A stretch of 34,973 bases of DNA from positions 6,009-40,981 of the forward strand of contig MFZZ01000014.1 of the NCBI GenBank assembly GCA_001789555.1, in the 5' to 3' direction. Position numbers and translations under genes: made by a program. Positions 7,450 through 16,251 of the stretch are shown here, piece by piece. Position 1 is the first letter of the stretch. The number at the start of each line of letters is the position of its first letter. The stretch comes from Candidatus Roizmanbacteria bacterium RIFCSPHIGHO2_12_FULL_38_13. GTDB lineage: Bacteria; Patescibacteriota; Microgenomatia; UBA1406; GWC2-37-13. The notes beneath the pieces were generated by a model, which did not search any database, was not told where the DNA came from, and saw nothing but the letters and a program-made list of their open reading frames with translations.

Positions 7450-7536
7450 GTCATGCCGAACTTGTTTCGGCATCCCATCAACTATTAATAACTATAGTAT
7501 AGCTTGTAAAGATCCTGAAACAAGTTCAGGATGACG
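7450..7536. repeat. Compound palindromic repeat (GTCAT-CCGAACTTG type)
   Basis: Two hairpins point at each other: ATGCCGAA/TTCGGCAT (7453-7473) and TCCTGAA/TTCAGGA (7513-7531). The outer 25-nt ends are inverted copies of each other (22 matches). The same design occurs at 25671-25732 and more loosely near 33896-33960. It separates the divergent rsmI and uvrB starts. Such MITE-like intergenic palindromes are common in bacterial genomes; mobility is inferred. Confidence 0.7.
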
Positions 7537-7541
7537 CAATG

Positions 7542-7547
7542 TATAAT
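7542..7547 (+). promoter_or_regulatory. -10 box of uvrB (leaderless)
   Basis: A perfect TATAAT lies 7 nt before the uvrB ATG at 7555. The expected -35 position falls in the palindromic repeat and is not a good match, so the repeat may have replaced the original upstream box. Confidence 0.5.
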
Positions 7548-7554
7548 ACATTCC

Positions 7555-9558
7555 ATGTCATTTAATCTAAAATCCGACTTTAAGCCCACCGGTGACCAGC
7601 CGCAGGCAATCCAAAAACTTATTTCCGGAATAAAGCTACATCACAAAAATCAGGTTTTACTGGGAGTTACCGGATCGGGTAAAACATTTACTATAGCCAA
7701 TGTCATCCGTAAACTCGATATGCCCGCGCTGATTATTTCTCATAACAAAACTTTGGCCGGTCAGCTTTATCAGGAATTTAGAGATTTTTTTCCGAGTAAC
7801 GCCGTTTCCTACTTTGTTTCATATTACGATTATTATCAACCCGAAGCTTATATGCCGGCAACCGATACCTACATTGAAAAGGAAGCAGAGGTAAATGAGC
7901 TTATTGACAAACTGCGATTGCAATCAACAACGAATATTCTTGCCCGTCGTGACGTCATCGTCGTTGCCTCGGTTTCATGTATCTACAACATCGGTTCACC
8001 CAAAGAATATGAACGCTTTGTTTTTAAGATAAAAAAAGATGATATCGCCGACTGGAGATTAATCTCCGTTAGATTGACAGAGCTACTTTATGAAAGATCG
8101 GAGTTTGATTTCAAGCGCGGGACTTTCAGGGTTCGTGGCAATCATCTTGATATTTATCTGCCTTATGAAGATCATGGTGTCCGCCTAATTGAAGAAGATG
8201 GGAGGATTTCTAAAATCGAATCATTTGAGCCGCTTTCCGGAAAAAAACAAAAAATTCTTGGCAGTTCAATCGCGATTTATCCAGCAAAACTATATCTTAT
8301 GGACCCCGCCGTGTTTAAAAGTGCGGAAGCCCGTATACGTGAAGACCTGCAAAAGGAATACAAAGGTTTAAAAAAATTAGGCAAAGAACTTGAAGCGCAG
8401 CGGTTATTAAGAAAAGTAAATTACGATCTTGAGATGATCAAAGAAGTCGGTTACGTCAACGGAATAGAAAATTATTCACGGTATTTTGACGGTAGAAAAC
8501 CAGGTAATCCTCCTTATAGTTTACTTGACTATTTTAGACTAACATACGGTGACGAGTTCCTTGTTTTTATTGATGAATCTCACATGACCGTACCTCAAAT
8601 ACGCGGTATGTATAACGGCGATCACAGTCGCAAAAAGGTACTTATTGATTTCGGGTTTAGGCTAAATTCCGCATACGACAATCGTCCACTCAAATTTGAT
8701 GAGTTTTACAAAATTCCTTCGAACTTTATCTATGTCTCGGCAACTCCTGATGAATGGGAAATTGGACAATCAAAACAAGTTGTTGAGCAGCTTATCAGGC
8801 CAACAGGTATAATCGATCCCAAAATCACCATCCGTCCATCGTCTTCTGAAATACCTGATTTGATTGAAGAAATCGAAAAAAGGGCAAAAAAACATGAAAG
8901 AGTATTGGTAACGACACTTACAAAAAAAACAGCCGAAGATCTGACCGAATATCTCAAAGATAAAAAGGTCCGTGCAGCCTATTTACACTCCGACATCCAT
9001 ACACTTGAACGCTCGGACATCCTTGATAAGCTTCGCAAAAACGAGTTTGACGTGCTTATTGGTGTAAATTTACTTAGAGAGGGACTCGATCTTCCCGAGG
9101 TAACACTCGTTGCGATACTTGATGCCGATAAGGAAGGATTTTTGCGCTCCAGGACATCGTTGGTTCAAACTATGGGACGCGCTGCAAGAAATGTATCCGG
9201 TGAAGTGATCATTTATGCCGATAAAATTACCAATTCAATAAAACATGCTGTTGAGGAAATAGAAAGACGCAGACGATATCAGACCGAATACAATAAAAAG
9301 CATAATATTAAACCTAAAACTATTTATAAACCGGTGCGGGAAAAGATCGTTGAAAGTGATGAGGAAAGCGAGCTTATGTTTGACAAGATTCAACGGGAGT
9401 TTGATCTTGAGTCATTAAATAAACTTGATCCAAACTCAATGACAGATTACGACAAAAAGAAAATTGTTAAAAAGCTTGAAAAGGAAATGAGGATCTACGT
9501 TGATGACATGAACTTTGAAGCAGCCATACTAATTAGAGATAAAATAAAAGGATTTTAA
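7555..9558 (+). CDS. uvrB: Excinuclease ABC subunit B
   Basis: A 667-residue UvrB, normal length. Seen: FKPTGDQPQAI at the start, Walker A GVTGSGKTFT near residue 42, the beta-hairpin region YYDYYQPEAYMPATDTYIEKEA near 90, helicase motif FIDESHMT near 335, the NLLREGLDLPEV segment near 505, MGRAARN near 540, and a C-terminal UVR motif (EKEMRIYVDDMNFEAAILIRD) that binds UvrC. UvrB is loaded on damage by UvrA and positions UvrC for dual incision. ATG 7555 was chosen over an in-frame upstream start because TATAAT lies 7 nt before it. uvrA and uvrC follow on the same strand within 5 kb, an unusually compact repair cluster. Confidence 0.96.
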   Translation: MSFNLKSDFKPTGDQPQAIQKLISGIKLHHKNQVLLGVTGSGKTFTIANVIRKLDMPALIISHNKTLAGQLYQEFRDFFPSNAVSYFVSYYDYYQPEAYMPATDTYIEKEAEVNELIDKLRLQSTTNILARRDVIVVASVSCIYNIGSPKEYERFVFKIKKDDIADWRLISVRLTELLYERSEFDFKRGTFRVRGNHLDIYLPYEDHGVRLIEEDGRISKIESFEPLSGKKQKILGSSIAIYPAKLYLMDPAVFKSAEARIREDLQKEYKGLKKLGKELEAQRLLRKVNYDLEMIKEVGYVNGIENYSRYFDGRKPGNPPYSLLDYFRLTYGDEFLVFIDESHMTVPQIRGMYNGDHSRKKVLIDFGFRLNSAYDNRPLKFDEFYKIPSNFIYVSATPDEWEIGQSKQVVEQLIRPTGIIDPKITIRPSSSEIPDLIEEIEKRAKKHERVLVTTLTKKTAEDLTEYLKDKKVRAAYLHSDIHTLERSDILDKLRKNEFDVLIGVNLLREGLDLPEVTLVAILDADKEGFLRSRTSLVQTMGRAARNVSGEVIIYADKITNSIKHAVEEIERRRRYQTEYNKKHNIKPKTIYKPVREKIVESDEESELMFDKIQREFDLESLNKLDPNSMTDYDKKKIVKKLEKEMRIYVDDMNFEAAILIRDKIKGF

Positions 9559-9679
9559 ACTAAGTTTGCTATCTTTATTGTTTCAATAACCATATTTGTA
9601 AAAAGTATTATACAACTAACATGCTAAAGTACCTTGAAAGACAAAGTAAATAGTAGTAAACTAATAGACTGTCAAATTT

Positions 9680-12553
9680 ATGCTAGATCATATCCACGTG
9701 CAGGGAGCCCGTGAACACAATCTGAAAAATATTGATGTCAAAATACCTAAAAATAAGTTTGTAGTATTTACTGGTGTTTCTGGATCGGGTAAATCTTCAC
9801 TTGCTTTTGATACCATTTATGCAGAAGGCCAAAGGCGCTATGTCGAATCACTGTCTGCTTACGCCAGACAGTTTCTGGGGATAATGGATAAACCTGATGT
9901 CGATTTTATTGACGGCCTGTCTCCGTCGATTTCTATAGATCAGAAAACAGTCACCCACAATCCACGCTCAACTGTCGGAACTATAACAGAGATTTATGAT
10001 TATCTGCGGGTTCTTTTTGCTCGAGTCGGTCACCCTCACTGTCCAAACTGCGGTATCGAAATCAAAAAACTGTCAATCGATGAGATCGTGACAAAAATAC
10101 TGGATCTAATAAAATCAGCTGTAATAAAGGATAAAATAAAGCCTCATCTGATTACATTAATGTCCCCGATTGTCCGGGCAAGAAAAGGTGAGTTTCGGGA
10201 CTTGTTTCAAAATCTTCAGCAAAAAGGCTTCAGACAAGTAAGGGTCGACGGCCATATGATGGAACTTTCAGAAGATATTGATTTGATAAAAACGAACAAG
10301 CACACCATTGAAGCGATAATCGATGTTATATCTCTTACCTATAAAGATATTAAGGATAAAGTCTTTATGGCAAATTTACGAACAAGAATGTCAAACAGTG
10401 TCGAACAAAGTACAAGTCTCTCCGACGGATTGGTTTTATTAAAACTAGAAAACGAAGAGCATCTTTTTTCGGAGAAGTTTTCCTGTCCAAACTGCGGTCT
10501 TTCCTTACCCGAGATTGAGCCACGTATGTTTTCCTTTAATTCGCCGCTTGGAGCCTGTCCAGAATGCAAAGGGATAGGTCGCGTATTTAAAATCGACCCA
10601 GAATTACTCTTAAATCCCGGTTTGACCATCAATGAAGGTGGGCTGCAGCCATATCCTAAGTTTTATTTTCAAGGTACCTGGTATTTACGATTACTTAAAA
10701 CCGTTTGCGACGAAGAAAACATAAATCTGAATATCGCTGTTGGATCATTGCCTGAAGCTAAAAAACATATTCTGCTTTATGGAACGGGAAAAAACTATGT
10801 TGTTGAGGGTGAAAACCGATTTGGACGGACAACGTATATAAATGAAAAATTTAATGGCTTGGTTAATGACATGCAGAAACGTTATTTTGAAAGTGAGGGA
10901 AACGCTTACGAAGTATCAAAATATATGCGCGAGGAGACTTGTGATGTCTGTCATGGAGCACGGCTGAAACCTGAAGTACTATCGATAACAATTGACGGTA
11001 AAAATATTTCGAAATTGACCAATCTGCCAATCAGCAGATTAAAAGAGTATTTTACAAACAAAATTAACAAAATCTTAAACAAATACGAGATTGAAATCGC
11101 AGTGTCGATACTCAAAGAAATCGTCACTCGTTTGAGCTTTCTTGACAATGTAGGCTTGAATTATCTCACCGTATCAAGGCCGGCAAAAACTTTGTCAGGT
11201 GGAGAACTACAACGAATACGCTTGGCCTCACAGATCGGCACAGGGCTGACAGGTGTTTTGTATGTGCTTGATGAACCTTCGATTGGACTACACCCACGTG
11301 ATGTTTCGACATTGATAACTTCGCTACATAGTTTGAAAGACCTTGGTAATACACTTATCGTTGTCGAACATGACCAAGAAACAATTGAATCGGCAGACCA
11401 TTTGATAGAGCTTGGACCAAAAGCCGGTAAAGAAGGTGGGAAAGTTATTTTTTCAGGAAATCTTGATGACATAAAAAAAGATAAAAACTCGTTGACCGGC
11501 AAATATCTTTCTAAGAAATATATTATCAAAAAATCTGATCGTGAAATGGTTGACAACAGAGGCTCTATTCTGCTTCATGAAGCAAAACAGTTTAATTTGA
11601 AAAATATTACCGTTAAAATTCCGTTGAACAATCTTGTTGTGATAACCGGAGTCTCTGGTTCGGGTAAGTCGACCTTGATTACCGAGACTTTATATCCTGC
11701 TTTGAAAATGCACCTAAATAACGAATGGAACGGAACTATAGGCGAGTACAATCGTATAGAAGGATTTCATCATCTTGATCGCGTTTATTTGGTTGACCAG
11801 TCACCGATTGGAAGAACACCAAGGTCAAATCCGGCCACATATGTAGGATTGTTTGATGAGGTGCGAGATATATTTGCCGGCACGGTCGAGGCTCGCGCTC
11901 GTGGATACAAAAAAGGTCGTTTTTCTTTTAATGTCAAGGGCGGTCGCTGTGAAAAATGTCAAGGCGCGGGGGTAATAAAAATCGAGATGCAGTTTTTAGC
12001 AGATGTATACATAAAATGTGATGTCTGTGACGGCAAACGTTATAATCGTGAAACACTAGAAGTTAAATATAAAGATAAAACAATTTACGACGTCTTGAAG
12101 TTTACTGTCGATGATGGTGCCGACTTTTTTAAAAATCATCATAAAATCTATCAAAAACTTTTTTTTCTGCAAAAAGTTGGCCTTGGTTATATCCAGCTTG
12201 GACAACCGGCTCCAACATTTTCCGGAGGCGAAGCTCAACGTATAAAGCTTGCCGATGAATTATCAAGATCGTCAAGGGGACACACAATGTATATACTTGA
12301 TGAGCCGACAACCGGCCTGCATTTTTACGATATTCAAAAACTTCTTCATGCTTTAAACGAACTCGTTGACCAAGGGAACACTGTTATTGTAATCGAACAC
12401 AACCTTGATGTAATTAAAAATGCGCAGTATATCATCGACCTTGGACCAGATGGCGGAGATGATGGAGGAGAGGTAATCTACCAAGGTGAGCTGAAAGGAA
12501 TTTTAAACGAATCACGATCTAGTACTGGAAAATACCTGCAAAAAGTTATGTAA
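9680..12553 (+). CDS. uvrA: Excinuclease ABC subunit A
   Basis: A 957-residue UvrA with two ABC ATPase modules. First module: [19 protein letters not shown] near residue 33, a zinc-binding pair CPNCG... and CPECKG in the insertion, signature [16 protein letters not shown] near 508 and Walker [14 protein letters not shown]. Second module: [19 protein letters not shown] near 658, a zinc module CEKCQGAG...CDVCDGKRY, signature [15 protein letters not shown] near 852 and [12 protein letters not shown]. UvrA dimers recognise DNA damage and load UvrB. It starts about 120 nt after uvrB. All catalytic motifs are intact. No clear -35/-10 pair is seen in the gap, so it may be co-transcribed with uvrB. 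Confidence 0.97.
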   Translation: MLDHIHVQGAREHNLKNIDVKIPKNKFVVFTGVSGSGKSSLAFDTIYAEGQRRYVESLSAYARQFLGIMDKPDVDFIDGLSPSISIDQKTVTHNPRSTVGTITEIYDYLRVLFARVGHPHCPNCGIEIKKLSIDEIVTKILDLIKSAVIKDKIKPHLITLMSPIVRARKGEFRDLFQNLQQKGFRQVRVDGHMMELSEDIDLIKTNKHTIEAIIDVISLTYKDIKDKVFMANLRTRMSNSVEQSTSLSDGLVLLKLENEEHLFSEKFSCPNCGLSLPEIEPRMFSFNSPLGACPECKGIGRVFKIDPELLLNPGLTINEGGLQPYPKFYFQGTWYLRLLKTVCDEENINLNIAVGSLPEAKKHILLYGTGKNYVVEGENRFGRTTYINEKFNGLVNDMQKRYFESEGNAYEVSKYMREETCDVCHGARLKPEVLSITIDGKNISKLTNLPISRLKEYFTNKINKILNKYEIEIAVSILKEIVTRLSFLDNVGLNYLTVSRPAKTLSGGELQRIRLASQIGTGLTGVLYVLDEPSIGLHPRDVSTLITSLHSLKDLGNTLIVVEHDQETIESADHLIELGPKAGKEGGKVIFSGNLDDIKKDKNSLTGKYLSKKYIIKKSDREMVDNRGSILLHEAKQFNLKNITVKIPLNNLVVITGVSGSGKSTLITETLYPALKMHLNNEWNGTIGEYNRIEGFHHLDRVYLVDQSPIGRTPRSNPATYVGLFDEVRDIFAGTVEARARGYKKGRFSFNVKGGRCEKCQGAGVIKIEMQFLADVYIKCDVCDGKRYNRETLEVKYKDKTIYDVLKFTVDDGADFFKNHHKIYQKLFFLQKVGLGYIQLGQPAPTFSGGEAQRIKLADELSRSSRGHTMYILDEPTTGLHFYDIQKLLHALNELVDQGNTVIVIEHNLDVIKNAQYIIDLGPDGGDDGGEVIYQGELKGILNESRSSTGKYLQKVM

Positions 12554-12599
12554 TTAAATATATTGACTTTTAATTTTTTATAATCTAAAATGAGTTTTT

Positions 12600-12875
12600 A
12601 TGTCATTAACAAGGAATGATATTCAAATATTGAAGGAGATTTTTCACCCTCAATTCGATCGCATCGATCAACAATTTGATAAGATCGATAAACGGTTTGA
12701 TGAAATTATTGTGTACATGAATAAACGCTTTAATGAGAATGAAAAGGATCATGACAGAATCATTACTCAACTTATTGGTGATCTATATACCATTTATACT
12801 CCGCGAGAAGATTTTAAAAACCTTGAAAAAAGGCTCACGAAAGTAGAAAATAAACTTCAACCCCAGTCTTCATAA
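12600..12875 (+). CDS. Small coiled-coil protein between uvrA and uvrC
   Basis: A 91-residue, highly charged protein with heptad-like repeats: FDRIDQQFDKIDKRFDEIIVYMNKRF, then a second helix ending DFKNLEKRLTKVENKLQ. It is probably all coiled coil. Proteins of this shape are common in Patescibacteria and have no assigned function. A TATAAT at 12579-12584 lies 15 nt before the ATG. An earlier ATG at 12590 is out of frame and soon stops. It sits inside the repair cluster, but this alone does not link it to DNA repair. Confidence 0.7.
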   Translation: MSLTRNDIQILKEIFHPQFDRIDQQFDKIDKRFDEIIVYMNKRFNENEKDHDRIITQLIGDLYTIYTPREDFKNLEKRLTKVENKLQPQSS

Positions 12876-12926
12876 TTGTTTGCTGTCCAAAAGCTAGGTA
12901 TAGAATTCATCCTACTAATCTTTAGA

Positions 12927-12932
12927 TATAAT
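12927..12932 (+). promoter_or_regulatory. -10 box of uvrC (leaderless)
   Basis: TATAAT is followed by 6 nt and then the ATG at 12939. The -35 is weak. The box supports this start over the in-frame TTG at 12876, which would place the box inside the gene. Confidence 0.5.
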
Positions 12933-12938
12933 GTAACA

Positions 12939-14243
12939 ATGGGAAAATCAGTAATAAAAGCCAGTCGGGATAATCTAAGAAAGGTTCCTACCATGATCGG
13001 TGTCTATATTTTTGAAAAAAATGATAGACCAATTTATATCGGTAAATCAATAAATTTGAAAGCCCGACTTATTTCACACTTCGAAAGCGCCAAGATAGAT
13101 AGTAAAACTGCAAATTATGTTTATGGGGCAGATAAAATCAGTTATTTTCTGACAGATTCGGAGTTCAAAGCACTTTTACTCGAATCGAAACTTATTCAAA
13201 GTCATAAGCCAAAATACAATGTACGTTGGCGGGATGACAAAAGTTATTTGTATATCAAAGTCACAATTAAAGACACTTATCCTAAGTTTTTTATCAACCG
13301 TAAGGAAGATAATAAAAATGCGAAATATTTTGGACCGTTTCAATCGGTGAGAGTAGCAAGCAATATTCTTCGAGAAATCAGAAAAATATTTCCGTTTTGT
13401 ACACAAAAAAAGATTACTAAACAGCGCTGCTTTTATTCAAAAATTAAACTCTGTAATCCATGTCCGAATATGATAGAAAAAATTGCTGACCCAACTTTGC
13501 AATTGCAAGAAAAGAAAAGATACAAAAGCAATATAAGACAGGCTATAAAGGTGCTAAAGGGTAATATTGAGGTGGTCTCAAAAGATCTTTATCGACAAAT
13601 TGAGTTACTTACAAAACAAAAAAAATTTGAGGAAGCCATACCATATCGCAATCGTCTTTACCGTTTAGAAGGGCTGGTCTCACACCAAAGGTTTGATACC
13701 GACCAGGATGAGTACTACAATATGTCGGAAAAGTTTATGAACGGCCTAGAACACTTGTTAAAACAATTTTTTCCCACAATCAATAACCTAAGTAGAATTG
13801 AGTGTTACGATATCAGTAATTTGAATTTTGAAAATGCTACAGCTTCTATGGTGGTTTTTACCAATGGTTTAAGTGATAAAAAAGAATACAAAAGATTTAA
13901 GATAAAAAACAAGAAAGCACAGTCGGATTTTGAGATGATCGAGGAGGTGATTGAGCGTAGATTAAAACATAAATCTTGGAAATGGCCGGATTTACTGGTT
14001 ATCGACGGAGGGAAACCTCAAGTTCGGTCAGTATTAAAAGTAATGAAGAAAGCTTCAAGCAATATACCAATGATCGGTATTGCCAAACGACCGGATAGGC
14101 TGATCATCGCCACCGATAATCTGTTTTCTATTCGGCCACCTTCTGGCCATCCGGGATTCAAATTATTACAAGCTCTAAGGGACGAATCTCATCGCTTTGC
14201 TAGGTCATATCACCTCAAGCTTAGAAGGAAAAAAATGTTATAA
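12939..14243 (+). CDS. uvrC: Excinuclease ABC subunit C, short form
   Basis: A 434-residue UvrC. It has an N-terminal GIY-YIG nuclease domain (MIGVYIFEKNDRPIYIGKSINLKARL, residues about 16-41), a UVR motif (KQKKFEEAIPYRNRLYRLE, near 225) that pairs with UvrB, and the RNase-H-like second nuclease domain (RIECYDISNL near 286; LLVIDGGKPQ near 350; IGIAKRPDRL). The cysteine cluster CTQ...RCFYSKIKLCNPCPN is present. The usual C-terminal helix-hairpin-helix pair is missing: the protein ends soon after RDESHRFARSYHLKLRR, against roughly 600 residues in well-studied UvrCs. It makes the 3' and 5' incisions. SecG follows 13 nt after its stop. Confidence 0.92.
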   Translation: MGKSVIKASRDNLRKVPTMIGVYIFEKNDRPIYIGKSINLKARLISHFESAKIDSKTANYVYGADKISYFLTDSEFKALLLESKLIQSHKPKYNVRWRDDKSYLYIKVTIKDTYPKFFINRKEDNKNAKYFGPFQSVRVASNILREIRKIFPFCTQKKITKQRCFYSKIKLCNPCPNMIEKIADPTLQLQEKKRYKSNIRQAIKVLKGNIEVVSKDLYRQIELLTKQKKFEEAIPYRNRLYRLEGLVSHQRFDTDQDEYYNMSEKFMNGLEHLLKQFFPTINNLSRIECYDISNLNFENATASMVVFTNGLSDKKEYKRFKIKNKKAQSDFEMIEEVIERRLKHKSWKWPDLLVIDGGKPQVRSVLKVMKKASSNIPMIGIAKRPDRLIIATDNLFSIRPPSGHPGFKLLQALRDESHRFARSYHLKLRRKKML

Positions 14244-14256
14244 TCATACTAGTTTT

Positions 14257-14475
14257 ATGAAAACAATATTACTAATAGTAAACATTATCTTATCTATTGC
14301 AATCGTGGCTCTGATCCTGCTTCAAGGAAAGGGAGCCGGACTTGGAAGCGCTTGGGGTGGAGGAGGAGAATTTTATCAAACAAGACGTGGAGTTGAAAAA
14401 ATTACAATGCGATTGACTTATATCCTTATTTTTCTCTTCTTTTGCCTTTCTGTGGCCAATTTTTTTATACAATAA
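14257..14475 (+). CDS. secG: Preprotein translocase subunit SecG
   Basis: A 72-residue protein with two membrane segments (TILLIVNIILSIAIVALILLQ and LTYILIFLFFCLSVANFFI) separated by the family's loop: LLQGKGAGLGSAWGGGGEFYQTRRGVEK. SecG supports SecYE-mediated export. A TATAAT at 14239-14244 overlaps the uvrC end and lies 12 nt before the ATG, so secG can have its own promoter with a leader of only a few nt. The solute-binding protein gene begins 4 nt after its stop, so the two probably form an operon. Confidence 0.92.
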   Translation: MKTILLIVNIILSIAIVALILLQGKGAGLGSAWGGGGEFYQTRRGVEKITMRLTYILIFLFFCLSVANFFIQ

Positions 14476-14479
14476 ATTA

Positions 14480-15847
14480 ATGGTTTTTCAAACGAAGGGA
14501 ATAAGATACATAGTTTGGGTATTTACTGCATTTTTAAAAAAAAACCTACAGGTTTTGCTTTTAAGTTTTTTACTAAGTTTACTGGGAGTCATTGCTTTAG
14601 TTTCATTTTCACCATATCTTTTAAAATTCATAACTACAAATCAAATCGTTATAGGAATTACTGGTGTTTACACACCTGACAAACTACCAAGCGAGATACT
14701 TTCCAAGTTTTCAAACGGACTACTGTATATCAACGATAAAGGCGAAATGATACCGCTATTGGTTGATTCTTGGGAGCCGGTTGATGGAGGTCGCGAGTAT
14801 AGGTTTCATTTGAAAAAAGATCTTACCTGGAATGACGGGGTACCTTTAAAAGCCAAAGATATTCAATATTCTTTTAAAGATATAGCAACCGAGGCTCCAA
14901 ATGATTATCTACTTGTATTCAAACTCCCAAAACCCTTGCCGATTTTTCCTACCTTTCTAACCAAGCCTCTTACAAAATATCCGCTGATAGGAATTGCTGG
15001 AGTATACCGTGTCGGCGACATTAGAATAAGGGCAGGCAATGTCCAGGAGGTGCAATTAATCCCAAATCAAGAAGATATGCCTCGACTAGTATATAAATTT
15101 TACGATACCGACACCAAACTAATTGATGCTTATAAACTAGGAGAAATAACACTGATGACGACAAATAAGAAGAATGTTGTAGATCAGTTTAAGCAATGGA
15201 AAAATACCAATATCAAACGGGAAGTCGATTATACTAAAGTAATGGCGCTATTTTATAATCTTGATAACCCTTACTTTAAAGATAATAAGGATCTACGACA
15301 AACCATTGCCCAATCGATCGACCAGCAAATATATAGTGAGTTTGGTGAGCGAGCTTACGGACCAATTCCTCCTACTTCCTGGGCATATGAAACGGATACC
15401 AAAAAATTTTCATACAATCCAAACGCTGCCTCAAAAATTATCGATAAATTCAACGAAGCATCGGAATCGGCAACGTTGAAAATAAGTACTTATTACGACA
15501 ATCTGACATTGGCAGACGGTATAAAAGATAATTTAGACGCTGCTGGAGTGAAGACTCAAGTTGAAGTTTTGACCGGAAATCTTCCGGTCGATTATGATAT
15601 CTTTTTGGCGCAGCTCATCCTGTCAAAAGATCCTGATCAATATTTTTTTTGGCACTCGACACAAATTAAGGGAAATATCACGCATTATACAAATGTAAGG
15701 ATAGATAAACTTCTTGAAGACGCTCGTAACACTTTCAATATTGCAAACAGAAAAGCTTTTTATTCGGATTTTCAAAAAATACTTGTGGACGACATGCCTG
15801 CATATTTTTTATATCATCCATACATGTATACGATAGAGAGGAAGTAG
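14480..15847 (+). CDS. Family 5 (peptide-type) ABC solute-binding protein, membrane-anchored
   Basis: A 455-residue protein with an N-terminal membrane segment (VLLLSFLLSLLGVIALVSFSPYLL, about residues 24-47) and no lipobox cysteine, followed by a type II solute-binding domain. Family 5 features include LVDSWEPVDGGREYRFHLKKDLTWNDGVPLKAKDIQYSF (about 92-131) and, late, DPDQYFFWHSTQI and NRKAFYSDFQKILVDDMPAYFLY. It is somewhat shorter than OppA/DppA proteins. No permease or ATPase genes are next to it, so the transporter partners must be elsewhere or the protein acts as a stand-alone binding or chaperone-like factor. Ligand unknown; oligopeptides are the family default. Confidence 0.85.
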   Translation: MVFQTKGIRYIVWVFTAFLKKNLQVLLLSFLLSLLGVIALVSFSPYLLKFITTNQIVIGITGVYTPDKLPSEILSKFSNGLLYINDKGEMIPLLVDSWEPVDGGREYRFHLKKDLTWNDGVPLKAKDIQYSFKDIATEAPNDYLLVFKLPKPLPIFPTFLTKPLTKYPLIGIAGVYRVGDIRIRAGNVQEVQLIPNQEDMPRLVYKFYDTDTKLIDAYKLGEITLMTTNKKNVVDQFKQWKNTNIKREVDYTKVMALFYNLDNPYFKDNKDLRQTIAQSIDQQIYSEFGERAYGPIPPTSWAYETDTKKFSYNPNAASKIIDKFNEASESATLKISTYYDNLTLADGIKDNLDAAGVKTQVEVLTGNLPVDYDIFLAQLILSKDPDQYFFWHSTQIKGNITHYTNVRIDKLLEDARNTFNIANRKAFYSDFQKILVDDMPAYFLYHPYMYTIERK

Positions 15848-15908
15848 TAGAATGGGTTAATGTCTGGTAGAATTACCAATTACTAATGACTAATTTCTAA
15901 TAAATACT

Positions 15909-15923
15909 ATGCTAGACTAGCAT
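15909..15923. terminator. Short perfect hairpin after the solute-binding gene
   Basis: ATGCTAG-A-CTAGCAT forms 7-bp arms about 60 nt after the stop codon. There is no T-run, so its role as a terminator is weakly supported; it may simply be a dyad. Confidence 0.3.
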
Positions 15924-16041
15924 TAACGCATTTGTGATTAGACATTAAACCATGCGCACAGTCATAAAATTAAGGTATGTGGTAAGTTGTTTATTTACTA
16001 AAAAGTGGTCAAGGAAGAGATGAAATAAAAGGTTGGATTTA

Positions 16042-16123
16042 GCCCGGGTGGCGGAACTGGCAGACGCGCAGTCTTGAGGGGGCTGTGCCGCAAGGCGTGG
16101 AGGTTCAAGTCCTCTCCCGGGCA
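16042..16123 (+). tRNA. tRNA-Leu(GAG)
   Basis: An 82-nt tRNA with acceptor GCCCGGG/CCCGGGC, anticodon stem CAGTC/GGCTG around loop TTGAGGG (anticodon GAG, reads CUC), a long variable arm (TGCCGCAAGGCG) as expected for leucine, T-arm GGTTCAAGTCC and discriminator A. CCA is not encoded (ACTA follows). Its 3' end is repeated at 21527-21538, suggesting use as an integration site. Confidence 0.95.
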
Positions 16124-16251
16124 CTAATAGGGACATGGATTTAGTTGGCTGTGTTAATTGCACCTGCCCCCATACTAATTAACCAAACAAACACTCAATG
16201 CGTTAATAGAGATTTTTAGATATATAAAATGCACTTTCTAGAATACAATAC

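Noticed and set aside
10339-11556. Long minus-strand frames within uvrA
   Set aside because: They lie antisense to a fully conserved gene and have no recognisable product.
15945-16163. Minus-strand open frame across tRNA-Leu
   Set aside because: Overlaps an unambiguous tRNA gene on the other strand; a shadow frame.
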